From Scolanthus callimorphus (taxonomy: Eukaryota > Cnidaria > Anthozoa > Actiniaria > Edwardsiidae): 64,000 bases of DNA. A program made the position numbers and the translations under genes. This document shows, piece after piece, positions 37,187 through 49,516 of the stretch. Location: contig CM066913.1 in NCBI GenBank assembly GCA_033964015.1, forward strand, positions 17,073,854 through 17,137,853, given 5' to 3'. Numbering within the stretch: position 1 is the stretch's first letter; each line of letters starts with the position of its first letter. The notes beneath the pieces were generated by a model, which was not told the origin of the DNA, did no database searches, and saw only the letters and a list, made by a program, of their open reading frames with translations.

Positions 37187-37886
37187 TACCATTGGTCACG
37201 AAAAACCGGTAATTTCGGTTGGGATTCCAATGGTACAGTCGATGTTTCGGTCATTTCGGTTGGTACGAGAAGTTCAGCTTCAGATGTTGTCTCGCCATTC
37301 CAGTTGGAACGAACCGATCGGAATGGTTTGTACCATTGGCAATCCAACGACAGAGCGGAAATGACCAAAAATGAAATGTCTAACTTCGCCATATTTTAAT
37401 GTATAAGCTCAAGATTCCGTATACAAAGAGTTTCTATGACCAAAAGCTTAATTCCAAATTTTTAAGAAATTTGAAGAATATGAATTTTAGATACGACTGA
37501 ACAAAGTTTGCATAATTCCTGATCAAAGTACTAATTCTCCCATAAAATGGTACAGAAACCAACGTTTAAGGCCTAATATCTCAAAGACGGATCCATTAGA
37601 AAAAAGTCATTTTTGATATTTTGTTTTTAATCAGACAAGGAGTCTGTATGCAAAAAATCAAGCTTATCTGAGTTAACCTGACCTTATTATTTGAAATTTA
37701 GTGATCTAAGCAGGTCATTTCCGCTCTGTCCAATCCAACCGGTTTTATGACCAAATAAGGTAGCCGATCCGAACCGAAATGCGAATAAGCGAATGGTAAG
37801 CGCCATTCCACTCGGTATTTCATCATAAACGGCATGGTTTGTACCATTTGACGCTGATCAAACCAACCGGTTTTCCTTGACCAATA
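37187..37886. mobile_element. Long inverted-repeat element, about 700 bp
   Basis: GACAGAGCGGAAATGACC (37351) is mirrored exactly by GGTCATTTCCGCTCTGTC (37713). Outer parts mirror less well (ACCATTGGTCACGAAAAACC on the left, GGTTTTCCTTGACCAAT on the right). About 345 bp of unpaired spacer; no protein. Confidence 0.75.
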
Positions 37887-38005
37887 GACCCTTATCACGC
37901 TTATATATAGATTAGCCACTGGCTAAAAGCGGAGCTCCTGGTTATAAAATTTTCTGTGTGAATGAAAGGATTCCCATGTGTACATGGTTTATACTATACT
38001 ATACT

Positions 38006-38388
38006 TCATTTCGCTCACCTAGTGACCTTGACAAACACTACCAAGTTTGGTTGCTTTAGAGTCTTCCCTTCACGAGATATTAATTTTTCAAGCATAGATG
38101 ACGTCATCGATGACGTCATATCACGTGACCACCTCATTTCGCTCATCTGGTGGCCTAGACTACACTACCCAAGTTTGGTTGTTTTAGAGTCTTCCCTTCA
38201 CGAGATATTAATTTTCATGCATAGATGACGTCATCGATGACGTCACATCACGTGACCACTTCATTTCGCTCATCTGGTGGCCTAGACTACACTACCCAAG
38301 TTTGGCTGTTTTAAGTCTTCCCTTCACGAGATATTAATTTTTCAATCACTGATGACGTCACATCACCCCCTTGCACCCCCCCCCCCCA
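38006..38388. repeat. Tandem repeat, about 127 bp unit, 3 copies, with TGACGTCA palindromes
   Basis: Units start TCATTTCGCTCA at 38006, 38134 and 38261. Each ends with TGACGTCA sites (38099, 38111, 38226, 38238, 38353), two of the three units then reading ATCACGTGACC. TTCCCATGTGTACA lies on both sides (37971 and 38460). A C-run follows the third unit. Confidence 0.92.
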
Positions 38389-38471
38389 AAATATCCCAAG
38401 TATGGTTGTCTTAGCATGTTCCCTTGAGGAGATAATTTTTTCTTTGCATACCACAGGGTTCCCATGTGTAC

Positions 38472-38502
38472 ACAGACGGACGGACGGACGACGGACGGAC
38501 GG
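38472..38502. repeat. GGAC microsatellite
   Basis: ACGGACGGACGGACG, a CGG slip, then ACGGACGGACGG. Confidence 0.9.
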
Positions 38503-38722
38503 CGTACGCTATAGGTTTAATACCAGAATAAAGAAAAAATCATATCTCCCGAAGGGTTGCTTCTATAGAAGCCAAACTTGGACAAACTTTCAAAGACCAT
38601 AAGAGGAACTCTACACCAAAGTCACGTGCCCTTACGTCATCAATGACGTCATCAAAATGATCCATAATGCCCGTGACGTTCAAAAATCAACTCGATAGTA
38701 TACTATACGTTTTTCCCTTGGG

Positions 38723-38775
38723 TATGGTGCTCCGCTTGCGCGGGCCTTCGGCCCGCGCTGGAGCTCCGCTAATAT
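38723..38775. repeat. GC-rich hairpin, copy 1
   Basis: A 9-bp perfect stem GCGCGGGCC / GGCCCGCGC with a TTC loop, flanked by TATGGTGCTCCGCT and GGAGCTCCGCTAAT. A sister hairpin with a different stem is at 47428-47475. Confidence 0.8.
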
Positions 38776-38777
38776 GG

Positions 38778-41700
38778 TTTAATGATATCTTATAGTTATC
38801 AGGAAACGAAGTCTAGTATTCAATTCAGCACATCCGTATTAGCAAAACTGCAAAGTTTGGCGAAGATTGGTTGAATACTTTGATGTTTTTTTTCCCATAC
38901 ATATTTATTTGTAAAAAAGTATTCCAGAAAGCTAACCTTTCAAAATTGATATCTCAGCCAGTTTTCGAGTAATTCTTCCCAAACTTGGCTGACAGCTTTG
39001 AGTAATTCACTCAACTGTTGGTTGTCTTGGGGCTTGCTATTTTAAAGAACATCTTAATAACATTTGGAATTTTGCCAAAAAATTGAATGTTCTTTATATT
39101 AAAAACGAGTGTAAATGCGAGTGTCATTGCAAGAAAACACAAGTCACAAGTGATATATTCCGTAGGCGTAGATTGTCAAGAGAAAGCATATACATCAATC
39201 AATGTCCTAAATAATAATAGACACAAATTTGGTTAGTTACCGTATTCGGGGAAGTGACTGCAGATGTTGTTCAGATACGAATGCTGCAACACTTTTTTTT
39301 CCGCATAAGGAAAAAAAAACAAGACTGAAAACAAGACTGATAAATAAAAAAAAATAAAAAAAAAAAACTTTTAGGCGCATTGCAAGATCCGAGGATTGTA
39401 CATATTAAGTAATATCGAACACGTGACTGAGACAGAAGAGCACATTGGCTGATAATCGTGGGAGCTATCCATGTCACATGGCCACTCTCGACCATTGAAA
39501 TGCCCCAGGCATTTAGCGTTTCACTACAATACTCAATATTTCAAACAAATATATTTGTTGTAATTTCTTATAATGCTTTTTACTAACGCCCCTCTGTTTT
39601 GTCTCCTGTATTTCACCGGCCTAATGGTCGCATTCTAATATCGATATAAATGATATTTACAAACTGAACGCCAAAATGGGTCTAACTCGATAAATATGTA
39701 CTTTGTAACCTGAGTGGTAATTGTATTCCAGTTTCATTCAAAGTCAGAATTTAATATTCCCCCCTCCGTGTGATAATTCAAACCATAGTTCCACAGTTCC
39801 CTCTTCTTCTTTTTTTCTCAAAATTTAAAAAGCACCTTGTTATCTTCACTATTCTTCATTTCCATTTCCAATCTCTCCTTCAAAATTAATTTATTGCCAG
39901 CTTCCAACAAAATTACGGGCGAAAATGCACAGGAAATAAAGCACGGGTTTATAGACTAAATAGTCTTCACCTATTATTCACATGTCAATGACGACATTAG
40001 GTAGAGGGCGTCATTCAATTTTTGCAAAACATCAGCAGCCAATGGCAGACAAGACAAAACAATTAAGGAAAGAATTTATCGTGTATTGCCGGAATTGTAA
40101 CCCACGCCGATTCACTTGTCTTGATAAATTGCCTTCATAAAGCACCACCTACCTCTAGCGACATGTTCTTTTCTCTAGAATTGCCTTTAGATTTTGCGCC
40201 ACGCAGTGCTATTTCGTAAAGAACTTCCATTGTCCTGAGGGTAAGTAAGAATGATACAGTTTCACAAAAAATCCTGAAAGGATTGTTTATGCTTAATAAT
40301 TCCAAACACTCTTTGCACTTTAACAATCTTAGGGTGTCAACTCGTTCAAAATCACGAAAATTTCAATCACAACCTTCGTATTGCAAGCTCTTTATGTATT
40401 TTATTATTTCTTTTGAGCGGCCATCTAAGTTAGATTCTGCCTTTGTGGGTTGTTCATTGATATCTAATGTACACAGTGTGAATGTTTTTAAACTATCGTT
40501 AAACAGTTCTTTTACTCTTTTCTAGAGTTTCTGTTCTATTACATAACACTAACCAAATGATTATTTAAGCCAATCTATTCATTAATACTTGGGAACCAGG
40601 TCCGCGTCATTTTTCGGTCTTTAAGAGGCTATACGCACGCTAAGCATGACCATTCCTTAATAAACACTCAGCCGACGTTTCGGCGTTGTCAGTTACTCTA
40701 TAAAGTAGAAATATTTAGCTACTACTAGAAGTATCTATTGAGATAGTGAGTGCTCGAGCGGAAAGCTACTCTCTCTTGAAAGTGTTTTGTTTCCATCCTA
40801 GTGTATAAAAACTGAGTGGTCTGAATGTTGTGAACATTCCATGGAATTTAATAAATCATTCAACTGTATACATAATCAGGTTGTTGATTAGTATCTGAAG
40901 CCAGTGAAGGATGCCATAACATCAACAATTTGTAGCTGCTTCAGGAATGTTTCTAGAGTTCTCACAAACAGTCCAGAAAAAAGCACTCTTGTTACTACTG
41001 AACTTTGGGTCTGTTAAACAAAGTATTCTTTTATCATAGAATTTTACTCGTAACAATTGGACATAAACAGTTGATGCAACGTTTCTGCAGAGTGATTGTA
41101 TTAACATGTGAACATCTCCTGTGACTTCTGCTGCAGTTATCGAACTATAGGAGGGGTGTAGACACTTGCATGTTAAATATCAATGTATATGTATGTTTCT
41201 GGAATCAGGTTCGTGTGAATATAATTTCTAAAGCAGGATTTTCCATTGCAGTAGCTTCGTTTCCTGTTTTGGTAGAATATTCTAGCTGTGGGGCCATTTT
41301 CTTGATTCAGTTTGTTCCAAGTAAATATTCTTTGAACTTGTAATGCATAATATACTCTCTTTAACCAGTTTTTAGATATTGTTTGACCAAGTCAGTCATT
41401 TCTGTTCTTGAGATAATTATTCCCATAATAATAGACACTGGTGTCTTACAAATTAAAGCTTGGTGTCTTTTACACTCTGTAAAAGCTTCCAGATCCTCTG
41501 TTGATTGTCTTCATTCAAATAATTCTGTCACAATTTTTCATAATAATATAACAACGTGGCGCCTTGTTCCATAATTGTACAACAACTTCTTGTACATATC
41601 AAATTTGTAAATGTTGATTGGAAGCAATGGTAACAGTTAACTTTGCCTCCTGTGACTGTTTTTTTTTTTTCTCTCTCTCTCTGCCATGATAATAAACAGT

Positions 41701-42235
41701 GTCATTCCCTTGATTTGTTGCTTGCTCACAGGGCACCAGTGTACTATACATGTCCAGTCTTGTTATCATTTTCCATAGGAAAAATTCACCATAGGAAAAA
41801 TTCAACTTGTGACCACTGCAGAGTATGTTGATTTGGTAAAACCAAACGTGTTGTGTTCGATGGCCACCGTCGGACTCGCAAATCGTCTTATTAGTCGTCG
41901 AGAAATCTGCTGTGAAAATGATCTCATATCAGTGAATAACATGCTTTGAAAGCTGTGATAGCTTTCAAGAATAGAACTAAAGTGATTCATAACGTTTATA
42001 CTTACCGAATTCCCAGAAATTTCCACAAACACGTCGCTTCACTTCTGTTGAGTGTTGTGAAATAGCAGCAGAACACACTTCGTCGAGAAACCAAATTATG
42101 GTATACCAAACTGCGTGGCCGACAGGACCTGGTAACAGGCTACTTTTGCATGCAATCAAACGGGTACCCTGTGGCATGTTGCCGCCAGCCCGCCCAAAAT
42201 CTATTCCGTCTCACATATCATCGTACTGCGCATGC
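38778..42235. other. No supported gene
   Basis: AT-rich intergenic sequence with A-runs at 39308-39368, a CT microsatellite at 41658-41683 and a doubled CCATAGGAAAAATTCA at 41774-41802. Confidence 0.4.
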
Positions 42236-42238
42236 GCG

Positions 42239-42335
42239 AGAATCAAAGAGGGATAATGGCGAGCTCGTGAGTACGGTACAAACTGGTACGAAAAGAATCA
42301 AAGAGGGATAATGGAGAGCTCGTGAGTACGGTACA
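42239..42335. repeat. Two direct copies of a 42-bp segment
   Basis: AGAATCAAAGAGGGATAATG begins at 42239 and 42294, each followed by GAGCTCGTGAGTACGGTACA. Two further AAACTGGTACGAA words follow. Confidence 0.85.
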
Positions 42336-42518
42336 TTTGTAAACTGGTACGAACTTGTAAACTGGTACGAAATTAGAGTTGCTCTCGCTCGCTGCGCTCG
42401 CTCGAGCAAAAATTACTTGGCGTGAATGGAAGTCTAATTAGAAAAGAGAACACCCAGTTTAACAACAACCCATTTTAACAACAACTTTGCTGCAAATCGC
42501 TGCCACTCAGAACACCTT

Positions 42519-42713
42519 CCACACTACACTGTTTTCAAACGAAAACGAATCCTTTTTTTGTTCCGGATATGGCTATCGTCCACACTACAACGCCGAAAAC
42601 GATAATCGAAAACGGCGAAAACAATACGAAAACGATAAATGTGGACGCAAATCTTTTTGAAAACGGAGCAAAAAGTATCCGTTTTTCGTTTGAAAACGAT
42701 GTAGTGTGGACGG
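42519..42713. mobile_element. TIR/MITE-like element, 195 bp
   Basis: The left CCACACTACACTGTTTTCAA and right TGAAAACGATGTAGTGTGG are inverted, continuing with CGAAAACG. The interior repeats CCACACTACAACGCCGAAAA and AACGATAA words. hAT-like by end style only. Confidence 0.75.
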
Positions 42714-43323
42714 GGTCTCAGTATGACATCATAGTTTGCTGTGGACACACTGGGGAGCTCCCCTTTTGGACAGTGCCTTAAGCTATTACAACACCTGGAA
42801 TTCACAATAAACTCCGCAGAAACCTACTCGTTTGAATAGTGAAGTGGGACCTTTGCTCAATTTACGGCACATCATGAAAAATCACAAATCGTACACCCAA
42901 AAGCCCGACTAGGTGACACAAGTGGCCCATGAAAAACCCGACGGACAAAATGACACTGGTTTGCTGTGAGATTGATTGAAAGTTATATTGATATTGATTT
43001 CATTGAAAGTTGTCATTGTGATTATTATTCAGCATATCGATGCACTGCCCAAATATGGTGAACTATAGTTGAGGTGAAACCTTAATATCTGTCTTCTGCA
43101 CATGACATATATCCTGTGATATCCGTCATCTGACTGAAGTTTGATGTAAGCTCGTAAAAGTGTGTAAATCCTTTCTGGGATGTTTTTGTGCTGTCGATGT
43201 ACTGATCATTATCCTGTTACTCGATTTTGCAGAATATCATTTGATTTAGCCACCTCAGGAATACGCCCCTCGTCGGCCAAGTATCAGGTGATATTCTGCG
43301 CAATCTCGCAGGATATATATATC

Positions 43324-44366
43324 TTAGTATATACCAGCTCGGCAACCTCCTAAGAACGACCAATTTGATTGGTTTAGAGTCTCGGAATCTGAGACATTAT
43401 TTACCTCCGAAACAGTAGATATTGTGTTGGCAAGCAAATTTCATGTAGAGGCGAAGAAATGTCAGTCAACAAAACTAAAGAAGCAACAAATTAGATTTCT
43501 TTGTCTCAAAATCGGTCTCTCTGGATTTAATATGTCTCACAAATCGTCTGAGCATTGTTTGTGAAAAACACGCGGCTTGCACTGTGAAACCCGAGTTGAA
43601 AAACTTTAGCTGGCAAAGCATGAATGAAAATTCTTTTTCGGCATGTACTTTCCCTTTATTTTATTTATTTGACAAAAATCAAAATTATAATCTACAATAT
43701 GTCGAGAAAATACAGTCGAAATTAATTAAAAAATTAAAAATTAATTTTCAAAGTACCTGAGGATGGTTTGTGTCTTGCAACGACTGATCGGCAGCTTTCT
43801 TGTAGTTTTTTTGCGAGCGAATTGTCCGCCACAAAGGAGACTTCTGTTAGTAGTTAGTTATCCTTCTAGCCTGATGATAACCCCATAAAGCCTTTTCATA
43901 AGGTTTCGTGTAGTTGTTTTATCCTGCTAAATCGTCTTTCCCTCAAATATCCAGTGTTTACGGTGTTTGCTCACTCCATTTTTCCAGCAAACTAAAATAA
44001 TTACTTGTGCAACGAGTGGCTGCCGACAAATAATTTTCATCTCGGAAACTTTTGGCGAATTGCTTACAAATGCTCTCCAATTTGCAGCTATATTCCTTCT
44101 TGAATTGAAATGATGCAATATATTGCTCGCTACATGTCCAAATTTGTTGAAAATCCCTTGAATTGTCCACTTTTTTCCGCAGCTTTTCGAAGTAAATGCT
44201 TGCAAACTTTCTAGAGCTGTCAAAATCGATCAAAAACGTGCTTATGCAAATCACCTATAAAGTTTGCGTGAGTTTTGTCACGCACGCAGTTTTAAAACGC
44301 TAACACAACTTTTCTTATTGTTTTCCGACTGAAAATTCGGCAGGTTGCCTTGCTGGTATATACTAA
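43324..44366. mobile_element. Non-autonomous DNA transposon, about 1.04 kb, TATATACCAGC ends
   Basis: 25-bp terminal inverted repeats with two mismatches: TTAGTATATACCAGC, two bases, GGCAACCT on the left, and the inverse at 44342-44366. Two overlapping short minus-strand frames (43927-44254) match no transposase I know. Superfamily not assigned. Confidence 0.8.
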
Positions 44367-44368
44367 AA

Positions 44369-44482
44369 CACTTATTCTATTTCAATTTCGGTGGATAGTG
44401 GCTTTAGGAATATTTACCTCGAGCCTGCGGCTCTCGGTAAATATTCTGCCACTATCCACCTCAATTGAAATAGAATAAGTGC
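44369..44482. mobile_element. Foldback hairpin A
   Basis: The left CACTTATTCTATTTCAATTT and right AATTGAAATAGAATAAGTG are inverted, and GGTGGATAGTGGC pairs with GCCACTATCCACC. It begins 3 bases after the right end of the 43.3-kb transposon. Confidence 0.88.
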
Positions 44483-44487
44483 TAATT

Positions 44488-44621
44488 ATTAGATGTTTTT
44501 CATGTAATACGGGCGGATATTTTACGAGTTGCGGACGTATTTTTCCGAGCCCCGCAGGGGTGAGGAAAAACGCGAGCAACGAGTAAAATGTCCGCCCGTA
44601 TTACATGAAAAAACATCTAAT
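44488..44621. mobile_element. Foldback hairpin B
   Basis: The left ATTAGATGTTTTTCATGTAA and right TTACATGAAAAAACATCTAAT are inverted, continuing through TACGGGCGGA. It sits 5 bases after hairpin A. Confidence 0.88.
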
Positions 44622-44628
44622 GAGTTAT

Positions 44629-44870
44629 TTATTATACGACGAACAAAAATATGTTCTTTTCTTTTCAAGATTCACTAGAAAACGTATGTGATTTGACAGC
44701 ACACGATCGGGAAGCCATTCAAGTGCGCGCGCAAAACCGGTTCGTAACCGGTTTGCTACAGTGTAATCGGCTTTCAACAATGTAATACGGCTTTTGCCGT
44801 GTAATACGACTCCATATCTGCACTCAATTTTGACCTTATATGGTAAAATGACGTCATAGTCGTATAATAA
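44629..44870. mobile_element. TIR element with TTATTATACGAC ends
   Basis: A perfect 12-bp inverted end pair (TTATTATACGAC and GTCGTATAATAA). Third element in an uninterrupted cluster starting at 43324. The interior repeats GTGTAATACGGCTTTT-like words. Confidence 0.6.
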
Positions 44871-47427
44871 GGTCAATTATATATGATTTGAGTATAACCT
44901 AAGGTCGAGGTATTCTCAACCCTAGAAAGAGTTCTGCTTTTAATTTCCCATTCCGAAAGAAGTGTATTCATTTCCAACATTTCTAATCCCATGCCTAGGT
45001 AAAATCGGCTTTTCAGACTGTAAAAAAGTAGGGAACGATGACCATTTATCGAAAACTCGCTCTCGGGTAAACAATTCTCGCACTCGCCGATGAAATTGCC
45101 TTTGAAAAAAACAACACAAAACCACCAGCTACTCAGGCTAGGAACGATGCTGTGTGACAATACCCTCATGCCAATGAACCCGACTCATACTTGAAAAGCA
45201 TCCTCGCGTGCTAGGGTCCTACCCTCACCTCCCCCCAGAGGATGCTGAGAAAGACTTTGTTATTGAAAACATGCAAGCATTGTTCTCATCCCATTTAAAC
45301 ATTTCCACTGAAGCCGTCGTCGAAGACACGTCATTGCGCTCTTATTACTTTGTTCATTTTAGGTTTTATCTACTATAAATACTCTTTTTATCAACGCACT
45401 AGAAATGTGTTGAACTGTCTCGGGGATCATGCTCGAGGACCAGCGCTACGTTACGCAGAGGATTCAGTTTTAAACACGTAAAGATATTAAAAACGACGTC
45501 AATTTTATGTCACTCTAGCTCAAGGGTAGATAGATATATATGTAAAGAGTGAGGTTGACGAAGCCTAGTAAACTTGAGTTCAAAACATTAGTGCATTAAA
45601 CTCTTTACAGACTGATATCTCATCTCATTCACACGTACCCATTAGTTGTCACGTTATCGAGTTCTAGTGAGTTGCCCTTGGCGCTATTTACTTTTCTTTT
45701 TTATAGGCTACAGTAGAGGAGATGTCAGATGAGTGTTGAAAGTTTCTACTCGTTCCTTATTGGTTGAGGTCTTAAGTCTTTGTTTAAGTCAGCCAATCAG
45801 AGTGTGAAGAAAAAAAAACAGTGACTCTTGTTTTCTTTGCTCCAAAACTAAACACAAGTCGTACTTTCTTCACCTTGTGATTGGCTTGTTGTTGAATGGG
45901 TTTCATTTCTGATTGGCTAATTTTATTAACTTTGCGTTTAGTTTTTGACACTCATCTGAAAGCCTTACTGGACTAATTTTTTCTTGTGTTTAAATATAGC
46001 CCACTGAATAATAACACTATTTCCATAGTTATTTCTATCTGACCTTATTAGTTATTTAAAATGTTTATCCAAAATACGTTATTGTGCTTAACTTGTGTAA
46101 TGAGCCCCATCAGGCTTTGGCGCGGCAGGTAGCTCGTTTAGAACCAGGTATCAGTGAAGATATGGTAGTACGTAAGCGGTATTGCCTCGGGGATATTACA
46201 TAACAGATATTTATCGTATTACACAGTTGTCAGCTTGTATAAATCCGTAAACCTGACTCGTGCAGTAACGGAGCTTGGGGTGCTGTGGGCATCGTTGCTG
46301 TACTGTTTTCTCACTTGCACTGTTGTATTAACCACGTCAATATTACACATATCGAGAGAAGGTAATATCACTCTTTTTAACTAAACATATTTTGACTAAT
46401 ATTAATTACTTTTTATTATAACCATTCTATATACTAATCCACTGAATGTATATAGTCACGAGAACACAACGGACCTGTTCTGCAGAAAACCTGTCTCTCG
46501 TCCCCTTTCACAGCTGGTTGGCAAAAGGCCAGAAACCATCTTGCTTGAAACTTAATATTTTGTATTTCACCTTTGAGGATAAAAAAATCGTTGTCCTCGC
46601 AAATTTATTCCAATTTTGAAACTTATGTAAGAAAATTTCTTGTGCTTAATCTTAAAATTTCTTTGTGCTTAATCAGTGTTTTGTGGAATTTCATAATTCG
46701 TGCTGTCTGGGGTCCCTTGCATACATACATACATCAAAGTTACAGTTTACAAGTTAGCCGTGGTTACAATACATACCCTGTGTAGTCCTTTGTAATTTGG
46801 TTTTTGATACGAATACTGTTGTTCGAAAACATTTAACTGTGTCATGTTACGCACAACACTTCTAAGGCATATTCACTTGATCATCAACTCAAAGGGTATG
46901 CGTAAATAGCATAATGATTGTAATGTTATCATTTTTGTCATTAAAATTTTATAGACGGTGAAACTTTATTTGAAGACTCCTGAGATGGTTTAACCAATGT
47001 AATTAAGAGAGCAGCTGACTTCAAGTCACGCTGAGAATAGCATTGAGCACCCTTAACTAAGAGTATGTAAAGCTGCCGATAAAGCACGCCATTCTATCAT
47101 CTCCTGGTGTCTAATGAATCACAACACCATCAGACAACAGACAACAGATAATAAGATTTCATGGCCTATGTCACGGTTGTTTTAACTAAATTCTAATATA
47201 GGTTTAGGCACTGCCTTAAAGTGGAGCTCCCAGTGATTATAGTAAATGGTATTTTCCCCGCCAAAATGAGATGCGGTTTTGGGTTGCCTGTGGTATGGGC
47301 ACGCACGGACGCACCCGCAATACCCATGGAAATACCGCTGAACCACGAAAAACGAAGTCGTCATACACCCGAGGAGCTCTTGACCTGAGTTATACTTTGA
47401 GCTATTGTGTTCTTCCTGCGCCAACCT
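44871..47427. other. No supported gene; one possible foldback
   Basis: GTCAGATGAGTGTTGAAAG (45725) and GACACTCATCTGAAAGCC (45947) are partly inverted, as are AGCCAATCAGAGTGTGAAG (45790) and CTTCACCTTGTGATTGGCT (45869), so a degraded element may span 45719-45977. Otherwise AT-rich. Confidence 0.4.
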
Positions 47428-47475
47428 ATGGTGCTCCGCTCTGCGGCCTTCGGCCGCTAAGGAGCTCCGCTATTA
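47428..47475. repeat. GC-rich hairpin, copy 2
   Basis: Flanks TATGGTGCTCCGCT and GGAGCTCCGCTATT match the 38.7-kb hairpin, but the stem is GCGGCC / GGCCGC with the same TTC loop. Confidence 0.8.
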
Positions 47476-47512
47476 ATAAACGCCAGTCTCTGCAGTGGTC
47501 TATATTGCACAA

Positions 47513-47817
47513 GGCACCGTCCACAATACGCCGGCTAAATTTCTTTTCGAAAACGCTGCCGAAAGTGGATAAATTTGAAAAAGCCGGCTACGTGTTTTTT
47601 ACGGAACTTTTCGAAAACGATGACGTCATGCCACACGGCTTCGATGAATTTATGACCGCACGGGCTCTCGTTATTCTTTTTGCGTATGCGCTGAGCTGAC
47701 GTTTTTGTGTGTTTTCAAATTTAGCCGGCGTAGTATGGACGGACTAACTTTTGTTTCGTTTTCAAGGCAAATTAGCCGTTTTCAATTAAATTTAGCCGGC
47801 GTGGTGTGGACGGTGCC
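47513..47817. mobile_element. TIR/MITE-like element, 305 bp
   Basis: 30-bp terminal inverted repeats differing at two positions; both outer ends read GGCACCGTCCACA on their own strand, then CGCCGGCTAAATTT. An extra internal copy of TTTAGCCGGCGTAGTATGGA is at 47722. The frame across it is incidental. Confidence 0.88.
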
Positions 47818-48113
47818 CAAAAGAAAGAAAAAGGAACTGAAATTCACAACATACGAGGATTCGTATGTAAGATTTATAGCTACTTAACTCGACTAGCCTT
47901 TGCTATTTTTAAGTAGCTTTGTTCTCCCCGCTATAATATATTCCAATACTATGTAATTAATTATCTCAGAGGACAAATAAAGTATTTTTTTTTTTTGTAG
48001 ATTATGTTTAAACTGTTCAGCCTGGTAAGAAAAGAAATCAAAATGCCAATTCGCAATCCATTTCCATCCGCTCGATATAACAAACAAAAATACTCTAAAT
48101 TTGTGTTAATCGG

Positions 48114-48617
48114 GCACTCAAGGCAGAAATCAACCACATTTCATCAAAAAGATCCACTATCCAAGGGAACAGTAGCGAAATAAAAATGTGTCTTACGCGC
48201 GCCGTTAATATTTTATTGATTTTTGAATATTTTCGATTGGCGTTTTGTTTCGTTCAACTATGCGCGATGCATCTTGGGTAGAGGGCTTTTCAGAACAATG
48301 GTTGCTGTGACGCATGAAGAAGACATTGAAAGTAGAATAATGACAGGTCTTTGTTCTTCTTTCTTAGTCTTCTTCATGGTATTTGTTCTGCTTTCTATGT
48401 CTTCTTCATGCGTCACAGGAACCATTGTTCACCCCAGAACGCATAGTTCAAGACAGAACGCATATTAGTTGAACGAAAAAAAAAAACGCCAATCGGAAAT
48501 TTTCAAAAATCAATAAAATATTCACGGCGCGCGCAAAACACAATTTTCTTTCGCTACTGTTCCCTTGGATAATGGATCTTTTTGATAAAATGTAGTTGAC
48601 TTCTGCCTTGAGTGGCA
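48114..48617. mobile_element. Long palindromic foldback, about 500 bp
   Basis: Arms of over 200 bp each. The left begins CACTCAAGGCAGAA and the right ends TTCTGCCTTGAGTG. Internal pairs include GATCCACTATCCAAGGGAAC, TATTTTATTGATTTTTGAA and GTGACGCATGAAGAAGACAT. The loop is short and CTT-rich (about 48340-48395). Confidence 0.92.
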
Positions 48618-49251
48618 CTTTATCAAACCCGTACGGTTATTTTGCTTATTCCTTGTGAATAGCAAACTAAATTAACCCCAAAAGATTCACCTGCTTAGTC
48701 ATTGTCGATAAATAAATGTACGAGCGTTAATAATAATAAAATAATAATAATACTAAAAATAGCTAATAATAATACTTTATTAACAAATTATTTAACAATC
48801 TTAAATTTACAATAATTAATCTAGTAAAATGTTATAAATACTATGCACAAATATAGTCCGTATAAAATAAATTCAAGGGTGATAAAGTTTAACATGTAGA
48901 ATTTATAAGATGACGGAAATAAAGTATTCTTAAATATTACCTATTAATAATATATACATTATAATTACATTGATAAAAAATAAGCTTAAAAATGGAATAC
49001 AATTTTCAACTTTTAACATTTTATTCCATTTTTAAGCTAAATTTTGTATCAATATAATTGCTTTCCATACAAAGTAAGCATGATAATGATTATCTTACTC
49101 CTTATAGACCGCATTACTGTTGGCACTTGCTTAGTTACGTCATACATGTTGTATATTTGACGTTTGCCGGAGGGATTAACTTTGTGTAACATTATTATGC
49201 GAGGCCTTGCTCTTATTAATATATTTTTTATAGCGGCAGTAGATATTTATG
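48618..49251. other. No supported gene; AAT-rich low complexity
   Basis: TAATAATAATAAAATAATAA-type tract at 48728-48780. An inverted TTAAAAATGGAATA (48986) / TATTCCATTTTTAA (49021) pair with about 20 bases between them. Confidence 0.5.
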
Positions 49252-49516
49252 ATATACCGTTTCCGGGAAACGTTGTCACCCAAAAAGCCTATAAGCTTGA
49301 AGCGCAAAGGATGATGGGGGCATTTAAACTGCTACTGTTTGATCTGAATTCAGACAGTTATCGCAACCACAGGTGAAATGATTAAATTTCAGCACATTTC
49401 CAAGCATGTTTGTTTCTAATATTTTACAGAAATTTAAATAAATCTTTACCCATACTCCCTAGCGCACCAAGCTTTGTTGCTTTTTCCAGTGACAACGTAT
49501 CCCGGAAACGGTATAT
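49252..49516. mobile_element. TIR/MITE-like element, 265 bp
   Basis: 28-bp ends with one mismatch: ATATACCGTTTCCGGG, one base, AACGTTGTCAC at the left, and the inverse at 49489-49516. Confidence 0.9.

Noticed and set aside
43927..44254. Overlapping 98-codon minus-strand frames as a transposase remnant
   Set aside because: They lie inside a TIR element but show no DDE or DNA-binding motif I recognise.
47271..47699. 142-codon plus-strand frame
   Set aside because: It crosses the GC hairpin and the left half of the TIR element at 47513-47817; no protein family match.
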